30,905 nucleotides of DNA from NCBI GenBank assembly GCA_020637595.1, contig JACKKE010000019.1, positions 1 to 30,905 on the forward strand, written 5' to 3'. Source of the DNA: Rhodobacter sp. GTDB taxonomy: Bacteria > Pseudomonadota > Alphaproteobacteria > Rhodobacterales > Rhodobacteraceae. Shown piece by piece: positions 22,492-30,025 of the stretch. The notes under the pieces were generated by a model. It made no database searches. It saw nothing but the letters and a program-made list of their open reading frames with translations, and was not told where the DNA came from. Each line of letters opens with the position of its first letter. Within the stretch, counting starts at the first letter, position 1. The position numbers and the translations under genes were made by a program.

Positions 22492-25059
22492 ATGCGCCTG
22501 CAGATGCAAGGGGTGATCGGCACCGGCAACGCGGTGCTCGATCAGGGAATTACGGACCTCGAGGTTGCGGTGATCGACGGCGTCGTTCATCTCTACAGCA
22601 GCACCGGCCGCAATGGCGGGCTGGCATCCTATACCGTCGGTGCGGACGGCGAGGTCACGATGGACACCTCGGTGATCTTTCCGCCGAACATCACCGGCAC
22701 GGTCAGCGACAAGATCGTGCTGACCGATGTCGGCGGCGAAATGGTGATCCTGTATGGCGAAACCGGTGCCGGGTTGCGGGGCTATTCGCTCGACGGGGGT
22801 GTGCTGGGCACGGATATGAGCATCGCCTGGAACCCCCTCGTCCGTGCGTCGATTGGCGGCAATTTTACCGCGACCGAAGCGATGATCGAGCTGTCGGATC
22901 GCCCGGTCGAGGGGTTTCCCGGCAGCTATGACTGCAGCCAGATCGTCGATCTGGCGCAGGTGACGGTGGGGGGTGTCGTCTATGTCCTGGGTGTCTGCGG
23001 CACGCGCAACGGCGTCACCGCCTTTGCGGTCGACCCGGATACCGGCGCCCTGACCGAGAGCGGCACGATGGGCGCAGAGGACGGGCTGGGGATCAATGCG
23101 CCGACCGCACTCGAGGTCATCCAGATCGGCGGCAAGACCTATGTCCTGATCGGGGCATCGGGCACCTCGTCGATCTCGGTGATGGAGTTGCGGCCGAACG
23201 GCTCGCTGGTGCCGACGGATCATGTGATCGACAACGGTTCGACACGCTTTGCCGGGCTGCAGACGATGGCAAGCGCGGTGTCCGGCGATCACGCCTTTGT
23301 CGTGGCCGGGGGTGCCGATGGCGGCGTGACGCTGTTCCTGCTGTTACCTGACGGAATGCTGCTGCATCTGCAGACCCTGGCCGACAGCCTGGCGATCACC
23401 CTCGATACGGTGAGCGCGATCGAGATGGTGATCAACGGCGACACGCTCCATGTCTTTGTCGGTTCGCAGAACGATTCGGGCGTCACCCAGTTCACCATCG
23501 ACCTCGGCTCGCTGGGGGTGCAGCGGACCGGAACCCGGTCCGAGGAAACCCTGACCGGCACCGGCCGTGACGACATCCTGATCGCCGTTGGTGCGAATGA
23601 CACCCTCCAGGGGGGTGGCGGTGAGGATGTGCTGGTCGCAGGCTCGGACCAGACGCGGATGAGCGGCGGCGGTGGCGCCGATATCTTTGTCATCCGCGAG
23701 GGCAGCGGCACGAGCTATATCCTCGACTTTCAGCGCGGGCTCGACAGTCTCGACCTGTCGGACCTGCCGATGCTGCGGGATCTGTCGCAGCTGACCATCA
23801 CGCCCACCGCCACCGGCGCGCGGATCGAATACCGCGGCCACGTCATCTTCATCACCTCGGCCGACGGGGAATCCCTGCGCATCCAGGATCTGTTTCCACA
23901 AGGGCTGATCGGGGGTGACCATTTCCCCTATATCCCGCCCGAAGACGAGACCCCGGTGGGCATCGTCCTGACCGGCACCGACCGCAACGATGTGCTGACC
24001 GGCACCGATGGCAGCGACACGATCAGCGGCGGCCTCGGCCATGACACTCTCGACGGTGGCGACGGGCACGACCTGATCGACGGCGGCAAGGGCAAGGATC
24101 TGATCGACGGCGGCCGGGGGGACGACACGCTGACCGGCGGTGGTGGGCGCGACACGCTGTCAGGCGGCGCCGGCGACGATTCGCTGGAGGGCGGCGGCAA
24201 GGGCGACAAGCTGTCCGGCGGTGCCGGCAACGACAGCCTGTCCGGTGGCAACGGCAAGGACGTGCTGCGCGGCGGCGCCGGCGAGGATCTGCTGGATGGT
24301 GGCAAAGGCAAGGACAAGATCTATGGCGACGATGGCGACGACGCCGCCTTTGGCGGCGGCGGCAACGACCGGATCTGGGGCGGCGACGGGGCCGATACCC
24401 TCAACGGCGGCGATGGCGACGACCGGCTGAAGGGCGGCCGGGGGAACGACGTGTTGCGCGGCGACGACGGGAACGACCGGCTTTATGGCAACGACGGTGA
24501 CGATCTTCTTTATGGAGGGGACGGCAACGATCGTCTGTTGGGGATGACCGGAAACGATACGCTGCTGGGGGAAGGCGGCAACGATCTGCTGCGAGGGGGG
24601 CTGGGCCGCGATTCGTTGCGCGGCGGGGCAGGCAACGACACCCTCTATGGCGACGAAGGGGATGATGTCGTCGCCGGCGACGCGGGGGATGACTGGCTCA
24701 GCGGCGGGGCAGGCAACGACACCATCGGTGGCGGGGCGGGCAACGACACGCTGCGGGGTGGGCCGGGCAACGATGTCCTGTGGGGCAGCTGGGGGGCGGA
24801 TGTGTTCGAGTTCTATGGCGGGGACGGCACCGGGCGGGTCATGGACTTCACCCCGGAGGATGGCGATGTGCTGCACATCGACGACGATATCTGGATGTCG
24901 CTGGGCACGCTGACGCCGCAAGACGTGGTCGATCGGTTTGGATCGCTGGACGAGTCGGGCAACCTCGTCCTGGATTTCACCGATCTGGGCGGGACGGTCA
25001 TCATCCTGAACGGGTTTGACGATTTCGACGCGCTGGTGGCCGCCATCGAATTCATCTGA
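22492..25059 (+). CDS. RTX calcium-binding repeat protein
   Basis: This large acidic protein of 855 residues is expected to leave the cell by a type I secretion system, because it has no N-terminal signal peptide. Residues 1 to about 340 contain repeated beta-rich blades (VHLYSSTGRNGGLASYTV, YVLGVCGTRNGVTAFAV, YVLIGASGTSSISVMEL, FVVAGGADGGVTLFLL), suggesting a propeller. Around 349-405 lies a short RTX block followed by an M10-peptidase-like region (ADIFVIREG, SYILDFQRGLDSLDLSDLP). From about 489 to 766 a long run of GGxGxDxLx nonapeptides binds calcium, and the end (ADVFEF ... VIILNGFDDFDALVAAIEFI) repeats the M10C-like module and should hold the secretion signal. Start ATG 22492 has AGAAGGGA upstream; 22447 is the alternative. 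No protease active site is seen. No secretion genes lie in the window. Confidence 0.88.
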   Translation: MRLQMQGVIGTGNAVLDQGITDLEVAVIDGVVHLYSSTGRNGGLASYTVGADGEVTMDTSVIFPPNITGTVSDKIVLTDVGGEMVILYGETGAGLRGYSLDGGVLGTDMSIAWNPLVRASIGGNFTATEAMIELSDRPVEGFPGSYDCSQIVDLAQVTVGGVVYVLGVCGTRNGVTAFAVDPDTGALTESGTMGAEDGLGINAPTALEVIQIGGKTYVLIGASGTSSISVMELRPNGSLVPTDHVIDNGSTRFAGLQTMASAVSGDHAFVVAGGADGGVTLFLLLPDGMLLHLQTLADSLAITLDTVSAIEMVINGDTLHVFVGSQNDSGVTQFTIDLGSLGVQRTGTRSEETLTGTGRDDILIAVGANDTLQGGGGEDVLVAGSDQTRMSGGGGADIFVIREGSGTSYILDFQRGLDSLDLSDLPMLRDLSQLTITPTATGARIEYRGHVIFITSADGESLRIQDLFPQGLIGGDHFPYIPPEDETPVGIVLTGTDRNDVLTGTDGSDTISGGLGHDTLDGGDGHDLIDGGKGKDLIDGGRGDDTLTGGGGRDTLSGGAGDDSLEGGGKGDKLSGGAGNDSLSGGNGKDVLRGGAGEDLLDGGKGKDKIYGDDGDDAAFGGGGNDRIWGGDGADTLNGGDGDDRLKGGRGNDVLRGDDGNDRLYGNDGDDLLYGGDGNDRLLGMTGNDTLLGEGGNDLLRGGLGRDSLRGGAGNDTLYGDEGDDVVAGDAGDDWLSGGAGNDTIGGGAGNDTLRGGPGNDVLWGSWGADVFEFYGGDGTGRVMDFTPEDGDVLHIDDDIWMSLGTLTPQDVVDRFGSLDESGNLVLDFTDLGGTVIILNGFDDFDALVAAIEFI
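23956..24790 (+). repeat. Tandem RTX nonapeptide-coding repeats
   Basis: The DNA is a degenerate 27-bp (9-codon) tandem array coding GGxGxDxLx units inside the RTX gene. About thirty units can be counted by eye. Several central units have Lys at variable positions (GGKGKD three times, GNGKD, GGKGDK), whereas late units are GGAGND- and GGDGND-like, which suggests local duplications within the array. Confidence 0.8.
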
Positions 25060-25067
25060 CCGCCGGT

Positions 25068-26951
25068 TTACGCCTCGCCGCGGGTCACCTGGCCGAGGTT
25101 GTTCTCCAGGTCGCGCTGGACCCAGTGCAGGGATTCATCGACCAGCTTCTGCCGGTCGTTGCGGTCGACCGCCGTCCGCAGCGCCTGCAGCGCACGGGCG
25201 ATCTCGAACTCGGACAGGAATTGCTCGCGGGCGCAGAACAGCTTGGGGTGGCTGGTGGGCTCCATCCGCGGGTTGATCGACAATTCCTCGTGCAGTTTTT
25301 CACCGATCCGCAGCCCGGTGGTGATGATCTCGATGTCGCCATCGGGGTTCGCCGCGTCGCGCACCGTATACCCGGCCGCGGCCACCACCTGCCGCGCGAG
25401 GTCGGCGATGCGGATCGGGGTGCCCATGTCGAGGACGAAGATCTCGCCGCCACGCGCGAGGGTGCCGGCCCAGAGAACCAGCCGGCAGGCTTCCTGAACG
25501 GTCATAAAATAGCGCGTGACCTTGCTGTCGGTCACGGTGACCGGGCCGCCGCGGCTGATCTGCTCCTGAAAGATCGGCACCACCGACCCCGAAGACCCCA
25601 GGACATTGCCGAAGCGCACCATCGAGAAGATCGTGTGCGTGCTGCGCCGGGCAAGGTCGCCGACGACGATTTCCGACAGACGCTTTGACGCCCCCATGAT
25701 GCCCAGTGGGCGCACCGCCTTGTCGGTCGAGACCAGAACGAACCGTTCGATCCCGTGATCCAGCGCCGCCTGCGCCAGGGTCAGCGTGCCGAACAGGTTG
25801 TTGCGGATGCCGGCCACCGGGTTCAATTCGACCATCGGCACATGTTTATAGGCCGCGGCATGCAGGATCACCTGCACGCCATGTTCGGTGATCGCGGAGG
25901 CGACGGCATCGGCATCGGTCACCGAACCCAGGATCGGCACGATCTCGCACGGCGTATCTTCGGCCAGGGCGGTCAGTTCGCGGTCGATCTGGAACAGCGT
26001 GAACTCGGTCAGTTCCAGCAGAACCAGTTTTGCCGGTTTGCAGTTCAGGATTTGCCGGCACAGTTCCGACCCGATCGAGCCGCCGGCCCCCGAGACCATC
26101 ACCACGCGCCCTTGATAGGCCGAGCAGCCACCGCTGAGAGAGGCATCGAGGTGCGCGCGCCCCAGAACGTTTCGGGGCAGGACCGGCGCCAGCTTGTCGA
26201 CGATCTCTTCCTCGCCGATCAGCTGGGCAAAGGACGGCAGGTTCTGCACCTCGACATTCATCCGGGCGATCCGCCGCGCCAGCTGCGCCAGCCGGGGCGG
26301 GCTGAGCGACGGCATCGCCAGCAGCACGCGGCCGATTTCCTCGGCGGTGATCAGCGTCTCGATCCGCTTTCCGGGAAACACCGACAGACCGGCCACGGTC
26401 ATCCCGTGCAGCACCGGATTGTCGTCGACGAACCCGACCACGCGAATCCCCTCGCTGGATTTCAGCGCCATCGCCAGCTGAACGCCGGTCTTGCCCGCGC
26501 CATAGATCAGCACCCGGGTCTCGGGCACGTTGTGGCGATAGATGGCGACCAGGATCTGCAGCAGGATCAGCCGGACCGCCGCCGAGAGGACCAGATAGAA
26601 CACGGCCATATTCACCGGAGTGCCGATCTTGATGTTGGAATGCCCGGTCATCAGCAGGATCCCCAGCAGCGCGGCCAGAACCGATCCCAGTGCGGCGCTG
26701 CGGCCTAGGGCCGAAATCTCATAGGATTTCAATTGCACCTTGTGCAGTTTGAGCGCGACGGACAGAATCCCCGCCGCCACGGTGAGCAGCGCAAAGGCCG
26801 GCCATTCCTCGCGCAACAGCGCCGTGGTCTGCAGCCCTTCGGAGGCAACTGCGATTGCCAGCAGCAGCGACACCGGCGCTAGCACAACGTCCAGCATCAG
26901 CAGGATCGTCTGCTTGAGCGGTCTGGGAAGGGTGGTGAGCGATTGGAGCAT
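25068..26951 (-). CDS. CapD/WbpM-type nucleotide-sugar 4,6-dehydratase
   Basis: This is a membrane-bound enzyme of 627 residues that converts UDP-GlcNAc-type sugars to 4-keto-6-deoxy intermediates for surface polysaccharides. Four N-terminal helices (about 14-135) anchor it. A first Rossmann-like domain follows (VLIYGAGKTG, 147-156; VVGFVDDN). The catalytic short-chain dehydrogenase-type domain has GAGGSIG (288-294), LHAAAYKHVPMVE, STDKAVRP and the MGASKR motif (M419, K423), where Met replaces the usual Tyr, as in WbpM/FlaA1-like enzymes. C-terminal GLRIGEKLHEEL is family-typical. It ends 8 bases from the convergent RTX gene. The start (ATG 26951) has no strong ribosome-binding site. Confidence 0.93.
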   Translation of the reverse strand: MLQSLTTLPRPLKQTILLMLDVVLAPVSLLLAIAVASEGLQTTALLREEWPAFALLTVAAGILSVALKLHKVQLKSYEISALGRSAALGSVLAALLGILLMTGHSNIKIGTPVNMAVFYLVLSAAVRLILLQILVAIYRHNVPETRVLIYGAGKTGVQLAMALKSSEGIRVVGFVDDNPVLHGMTVAGLSVFPGKRIETLITAEEIGRVLLAMPSLSPPRLAQLARRIARMNVEVQNLPSFAQLIGEEEIVDKLAPVLPRNVLGRAHLDASLSGGCSAYQGRVVMVSGAGGSIGSELCRQILNCKPAKLVLLELTEFTLFQIDRELTALAEDTPCEIVPILGSVTDADAVASAITEHGVQVILHAAAYKHVPMVELNPVAGIRNNLFGTLTLAQAALDHGIERFVLVSTDKAVRPLGIMGASKRLSEIVVGDLARRSTHTIFSMVRFGNVLGSSGSVVPIFQEQISRGGPVTVTDSKVTRYFMTVQEACRLVLWAGTLARGGEIFVLDMGTPIRIADLARQVVAAAGYTVRDAANPDGDIEIITTGLRIGEKLHEELSINPRMEPTSHPKLFCAREQFLSEFEIARALQALRTAVDRNDRQKLVDESLHWVQRDLENNLGQVTRGEA

Positions 26952-26982
26952 CTGGTCGGGTCAGGCGGTTTAAAGGGGTCAG

Positions 26983-26994
26983 GACAGGCCTGTC
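26983..26994. promoter_or_regulatory. Palindrome GACAGGCCTGTC
   Basis: This is a perfect 12-bp palindrome 32 bases upstream of the CapD-like start. A TATACT box (27002-27007) follows on the plus strand. On the minus strand CTGACA and TTTAAA flank it at a promoter-like distance (16 bases) pointing to the CapD-like gene, so a bound protein could control that promoter. Confidence 0.4.
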
Positions 26995-27082
26995 AGCTGT
27001 CTATACTGCAGGTGCAGCATTGGCGCAAATTGATGGAGACCGATATTTCCCCTTCTGAACGCAAATCGCCCAAAGATCGAGC

Positions 27083-27105
27083 AAAAAAAATCGCGCAGAA
27101 CGCGA
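27083..27105 (-). terminator. Terminator-like hairpin with eight T residues, minus strand
   Basis: Read on the minus strand, TCGCG / CGCGA forms a 5-bp stem with a TTCTG loop, followed by eight T residues. No gene on that strand ends here. It could end a small RNA or antisense transcript starting further right. The stem is short, so chance is possible. Confidence 0.35.
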
Positions 27106-27460
27106 GTCGGCGGAATGAAGCGCCTTCAACCGGGGCAAGTCGTCGGAACTTTGGGCGGTCGGCGGTGATTGGCGCATGCTTGATGGGCAATTCGCCCTGG
27201 TTGCCCGTCGAAACGGGGGGCGTGCCCCGTGTGCAGGGTGTTCCAAGGGGGTCAGGGGCCGCGATTGATCGCTTGCGTGTTCGCGAAGTGATCGGGCACA
27301 TTGCAGGGGCGCTGTTTCTGTCGGCAATTCGGGTTTGCGCCGTGATCTGGCCCTTGTCCGCTTGGCGGCGGTCAAGGAATCACTTGGCAGGGCTGGGGAT
27401 TGCTGGCATGAATTTTACCATAAGATAAAAAAATATACGTCCACGGACCAGGGAGCCATC

Positions 27461-28486
27461 ATGTCCAAAGCCACCGATCCCCGTCTTCGTCTGACCCGTC
27501 GTCGCCTTCTTGCCACCACCGCCGGAGGGCTGGTGCTGACCGGGCTCGCACCCACGCGCCTTCTGGCGCAGGAGCCGCTGCGCGTCGCCGGCATCTATAC
27601 GGTGCCCGTCGAACAGCAGTGGGTCAGCCGTATCCACCAGGCCGCCGAAGCGGCGCAGGCCCGCGGTGACGTCACCTATTCCTTCACCGAGAACGTCTCG
27701 AACACCGACTATGCGCGGGTGATGCGGGAATACGCCGAATCGGGCATCCAGCTGATCGTCGGCGAGGTCTTCGGTGTCGAGGCCGAGGCGCGCGAGGTCG
27801 CGGCCGAGTATCCCGAGGTCGCGTTCCTGATGGGCTCCAGCTTCATGCCGGACGCGGCGCTGCCGAACTTCTCGGTGTTCGACAACTATATCCAGGACGC
27901 CGCCTATCTGACCGGCATCATCGCCGGCGCGATGACCCAGAGCGGCAACATCGGCATGGTCGGCGGTTTCCCGATCCCCGAGGTGAACCGCCTGATGAAC
28001 GCCTTCATGGCCGGCGCGCGCGAGATGAACCCGGAGATCCGCTTCCAGGTCGCCTTTATCGGCAGCTGGTTCGATCCGCCCCGCGCCAAGGAAACCGCCT
28101 TTGGCATGATCGAGGCAGGCGCGGATGTGATGTATGCCGAACGCTTCGGCGTGTCGGATGCGGCGATGGAGCGCGGCGTGCTGGCGATCGGCAACGTCAT
28201 CGACACGCAGGCCAGCTATCCCGAGACCGTCGTCGCCTCGGCACTGTGGCATTTCGAGCCGACGCTTGATGCGGCCATCGCGGCGGTGCGCGCGGGTAGC
28301 TTCAGCGCCGGGAACTACGGGGAATATTCCTACATGATCCACGGCGGCTGCTCGCTGGCACCGCTCGGCACCTTCGAAGGGCGCGTGCCTGAGGCCGCGA
28401 CGGCGCTGGTTGCCCAGCGCACGGCCGAGATTGCTGCCGGCAGCTTTACCGTCGAGATCAACGACGACGAACCCCGGTCGTCGTAA
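27461..28486 (+). CDS. BMP-family ABC transporter substrate-binding protein
   Basis: This is a periplasmic binding protein of 341 residues of the basic membrane protein (PnrA/Med) family, which usually binds purine nucleosides. An N-terminal signal TRRRLLATTAGGLVLTG ... LLAQ has a twin-arginine-like core, so Tat export is likely. RVAGIYTVPVEQQWVSRIHQA, GEVFGVEAEAREVAAEYP and IGMVGGFPIPEVNRLMNAF are typical strands and hinge regions. AGADVMYAERFGV and EYSYMIHGG follow. ATG 27461 has AGGGAG upstream; an upstream start at 27335 would only add unlikely residues. Its TAA is immediately followed by the ATG of the ATPase gene. Confidence 0.93.
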   Translation: MSKATDPRLRLTRRRLLATTAGGLVLTGLAPTRLLAQEPLRVAGIYTVPVEQQWVSRIHQAAEAAQARGDVTYSFTENVSNTDYARVMREYAESGIQLIVGEVFGVEAEAREVAAEYPEVAFLMGSSFMPDAALPNFSVFDNYIQDAAYLTGIIAGAMTQSGNIGMVGGFPIPEVNRLMNAFMAGAREMNPEIRFQVAFIGSWFDPPRAKETAFGMIEAGADVMYAERFGVSDAAMERGVLAIGNVIDTQASYPETVVASALWHFEPTLDAAIAAVRAGSFSAGNYGEYSYMIHGGCSLAPLGTFEGRVPEAATALVAQRTAEIAAGSFTVEINDDEPRSS

Positions 28487-30025
28487 ATGCCGAATGACAA
28501 GGGGGCGCAGGAGATTGTCCTGCGCCTCGACTCCATCACCAAGCGGTTTGGCGCACTGACCGCCAACGACGCGGTCAGCTTTCAGCTGGGCCGTGGAGAA
28601 GTCGTTGCTTTGCTTGGTGAAAACGGCGCGGGCAAGACCACGCTGATGAACATCCTGTTCGGCCATTATACCGCCGACGAAGGCACGGTCGAACTGTTCG
28701 GCCAGCCCCTGCCGCCCGGAAATCCGCGCGCCGCGCTGGATGCGGGCGTTGGTATGGTGCACCAGCATTTCACTCTGGCAGACAATTTGACAGTTTTTGA
28801 CAATATTGTCCTCGGCACCCAGCCGCTGTTTGCACCCCGCCTGGACCGGACCGCCGCGCGGGCGCGGATCGTCCAGCTGGCGCGGGACTTCGGGCTGAAC
28901 GTGGTGCCGGAACACCGGGTCGGCGCACTGTCTGTGGGCGAGCGTCAGCGGGTCGAGATCCTCAAGGCGCTCTATCGCGATGCGCGGATTTTGATCCTCG
29001 ATGAACCGACCGCCGTTCTGACCCCGCAAGAGACCGAGGCGCTGTTCGTCACCTTGCGGGCGATGGTCGCGCAGGGCCTGTCGATCATCTTCATAAGCCA
29101 CAAGCTGCATGAGGTCATGGCGATTGCCAACCGGGTCGTGGTGTTGCGCCACGGCAAGGTCGCGGGCGCCGTCGACACCAAGGACACGGACCGCCACAAG
29201 CTGGCCGAGATGATGGTCGGGGCCGAGATCACCCCGCCTGAGGTGCGAGACAGCACGCCGGGCCCGGCGCTGCTGCGGCTGACCGGGGTCAGCACGCCTG
29301 CGCATGGCAACGCGCCCGGGCTGCACGCGGTCGATATGGCGCTGCACGGCGGGCAGATCGTCGGGCTGGCGGGGGTTTCGGGCAACGGGCAGGCCGCGCT
29401 GGCGGGGCTGCTGGCGGGAACCGAGCGCCCGACGGCCGGCACGATGGATATTCACGGCGAGCGTCCGGTGTCCTGGTCGCCCCGCGCGGCGATGGCCGCC
29501 GGCATCGCCCGGGTGCCCGAGGACCGGCACAAGACGGGTTCGATCGCCGATTTCACCCTGACCGAGAACGCGATACTCGAAGGGTTCGACAAACCGCCTT
29601 TTGCCCGGCGGGGCTGGATGGACTGGGGCGCGGCACGGCGGTTCGCGCAGCAGGTGATCGACCGCTATGACGTGCGCTGCCCGGGGCCGGACACGCGCAT
29701 CCGGCTGCTGTCCGGCGGGAACATGCAGAAACTGATCCTGGGCCGCGCGCTGGAATCGCAGCCGCAGGTGATCTTGGCCAACCAGCCGGTGCGCGGCCTC
29801 GACATCGGCGCGATCACCTTCGTGCACAACCAGTTGCTGGCGGCGCGCGACCGGGGCGCGGCGGTGCTGCTGATTTCCGAAGACCTCGACGAGGTGATGG
29901 CGCTGAGCGACGTGATCCATGTGGTCTATGAGGGCCGCCTGTCGCCGCCTTTTGCGCGCGGCACGATGACCGCTGCGCAGCTCGGTGTCTGGATGGCGGG
30001 CGGGGGGGAAACGCATGCGGCTTGA
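28487..30025 (+). CDS. Nucleoside-type ABC importer, double ATPase subunit
   Basis: This cytosolic ATPase (512 residues) has two fused nucleotide-binding domains, as in sugar and NupA/YufO-type nucleoside importers. The first domain is complete: Walker A GENGAGKTT (44-52), signature LSVGERQ (about 148-154), Walker B ILILDEPTA, H-loop FISHKLHE. The second is degenerate in the family manner: GVSGNGQAAL (about 296-305) for Walker A, LSGGNMQK (about 406-413) as signature, and NQPVRGLD where Walker B would have the acidic pair. It begins directly after the binding-protein stop and overlaps the permease start by 11 bases, so the three are one operon. Confidence 0.95.
   Translation: MPNDKGAQEIVLRLDSITKRFGALTANDAVSFQLGRGEVVALLGENGAGKTTLMNILFGHYTADEGTVELFGQPLPPGNPRAALDAGVGMVHQHFTLADNLTVFDNIVLGTQPLFAPRLDRTAARARIVQLARDFGLNVVPEHRVGALSVGERQRVEILKALYRDARILILDEPTAVLTPQETEALFVTLRAMVAQGLSIIFISHKLHEVMAIANRVVVLRHGKVAGAVDTKDTDRHKLAEMMVGAEITPPEVRDSTPGPALLRLTGVSTPAHGNAPGLHAVDMALHGGQIVGLAGVSGNGQAALAGLLAGTERPTAGTMDIHGERPVSWSPRAAMAAGIARVPEDRHKTGSIADFTLTENAILEGFDKPPFARRGWMDWGAARRFAQQVIDRYDVRCPGPDTRIRLLSGGNMQKLILGRALESQPQVILANQPVRGLDIGAITFVHNQLLAARDRGAAVLLISEDLDEVMALSDVIHVVYEGRLSPPFARGTMTAAQLGVWMAGGGETHAA

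Larger units (their letters stand above)
26952..27460. other. Gene-poor spacer between the capsule locus and the importer
   Basis: About 510 bases carry no convincing gene. Open frames exist on both strands (for example 26943-27428 plus and 27001-27375 minus), but their codon use and composition do not match the neighbours. The region is visibly less GC-rich, with A/T runs at 27083-27090 and 27411-27436. It holds the palindrome at 26983-26994, a terminator-like hairpin at 27083-27105, and the presumed promoters of the CapD-like gene and of the binding-protein gene. An untranslated RNA is possible. Confidence 0.6.

Noticed and set aside
23956..24790. Regularly spaced repeats that might be a CRISPR array
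   Set aside because: The period is 27 bases in frame with GGxGxDxLx codons and there are no unique spacers; it is protein-coding.
24160..24921. A repetitive open frame on the minus strand with VVACPAAQRI-like units
   Set aside because: It is simply the reverse of the RTX repeat array and mirrors its 27-base period.
26943..27428. A 161-codon open frame on the plus strand in the capsule/importer spacer
   Set aside because: No coding bias, no ribosome-binding site, and composition unlike the neighbours.
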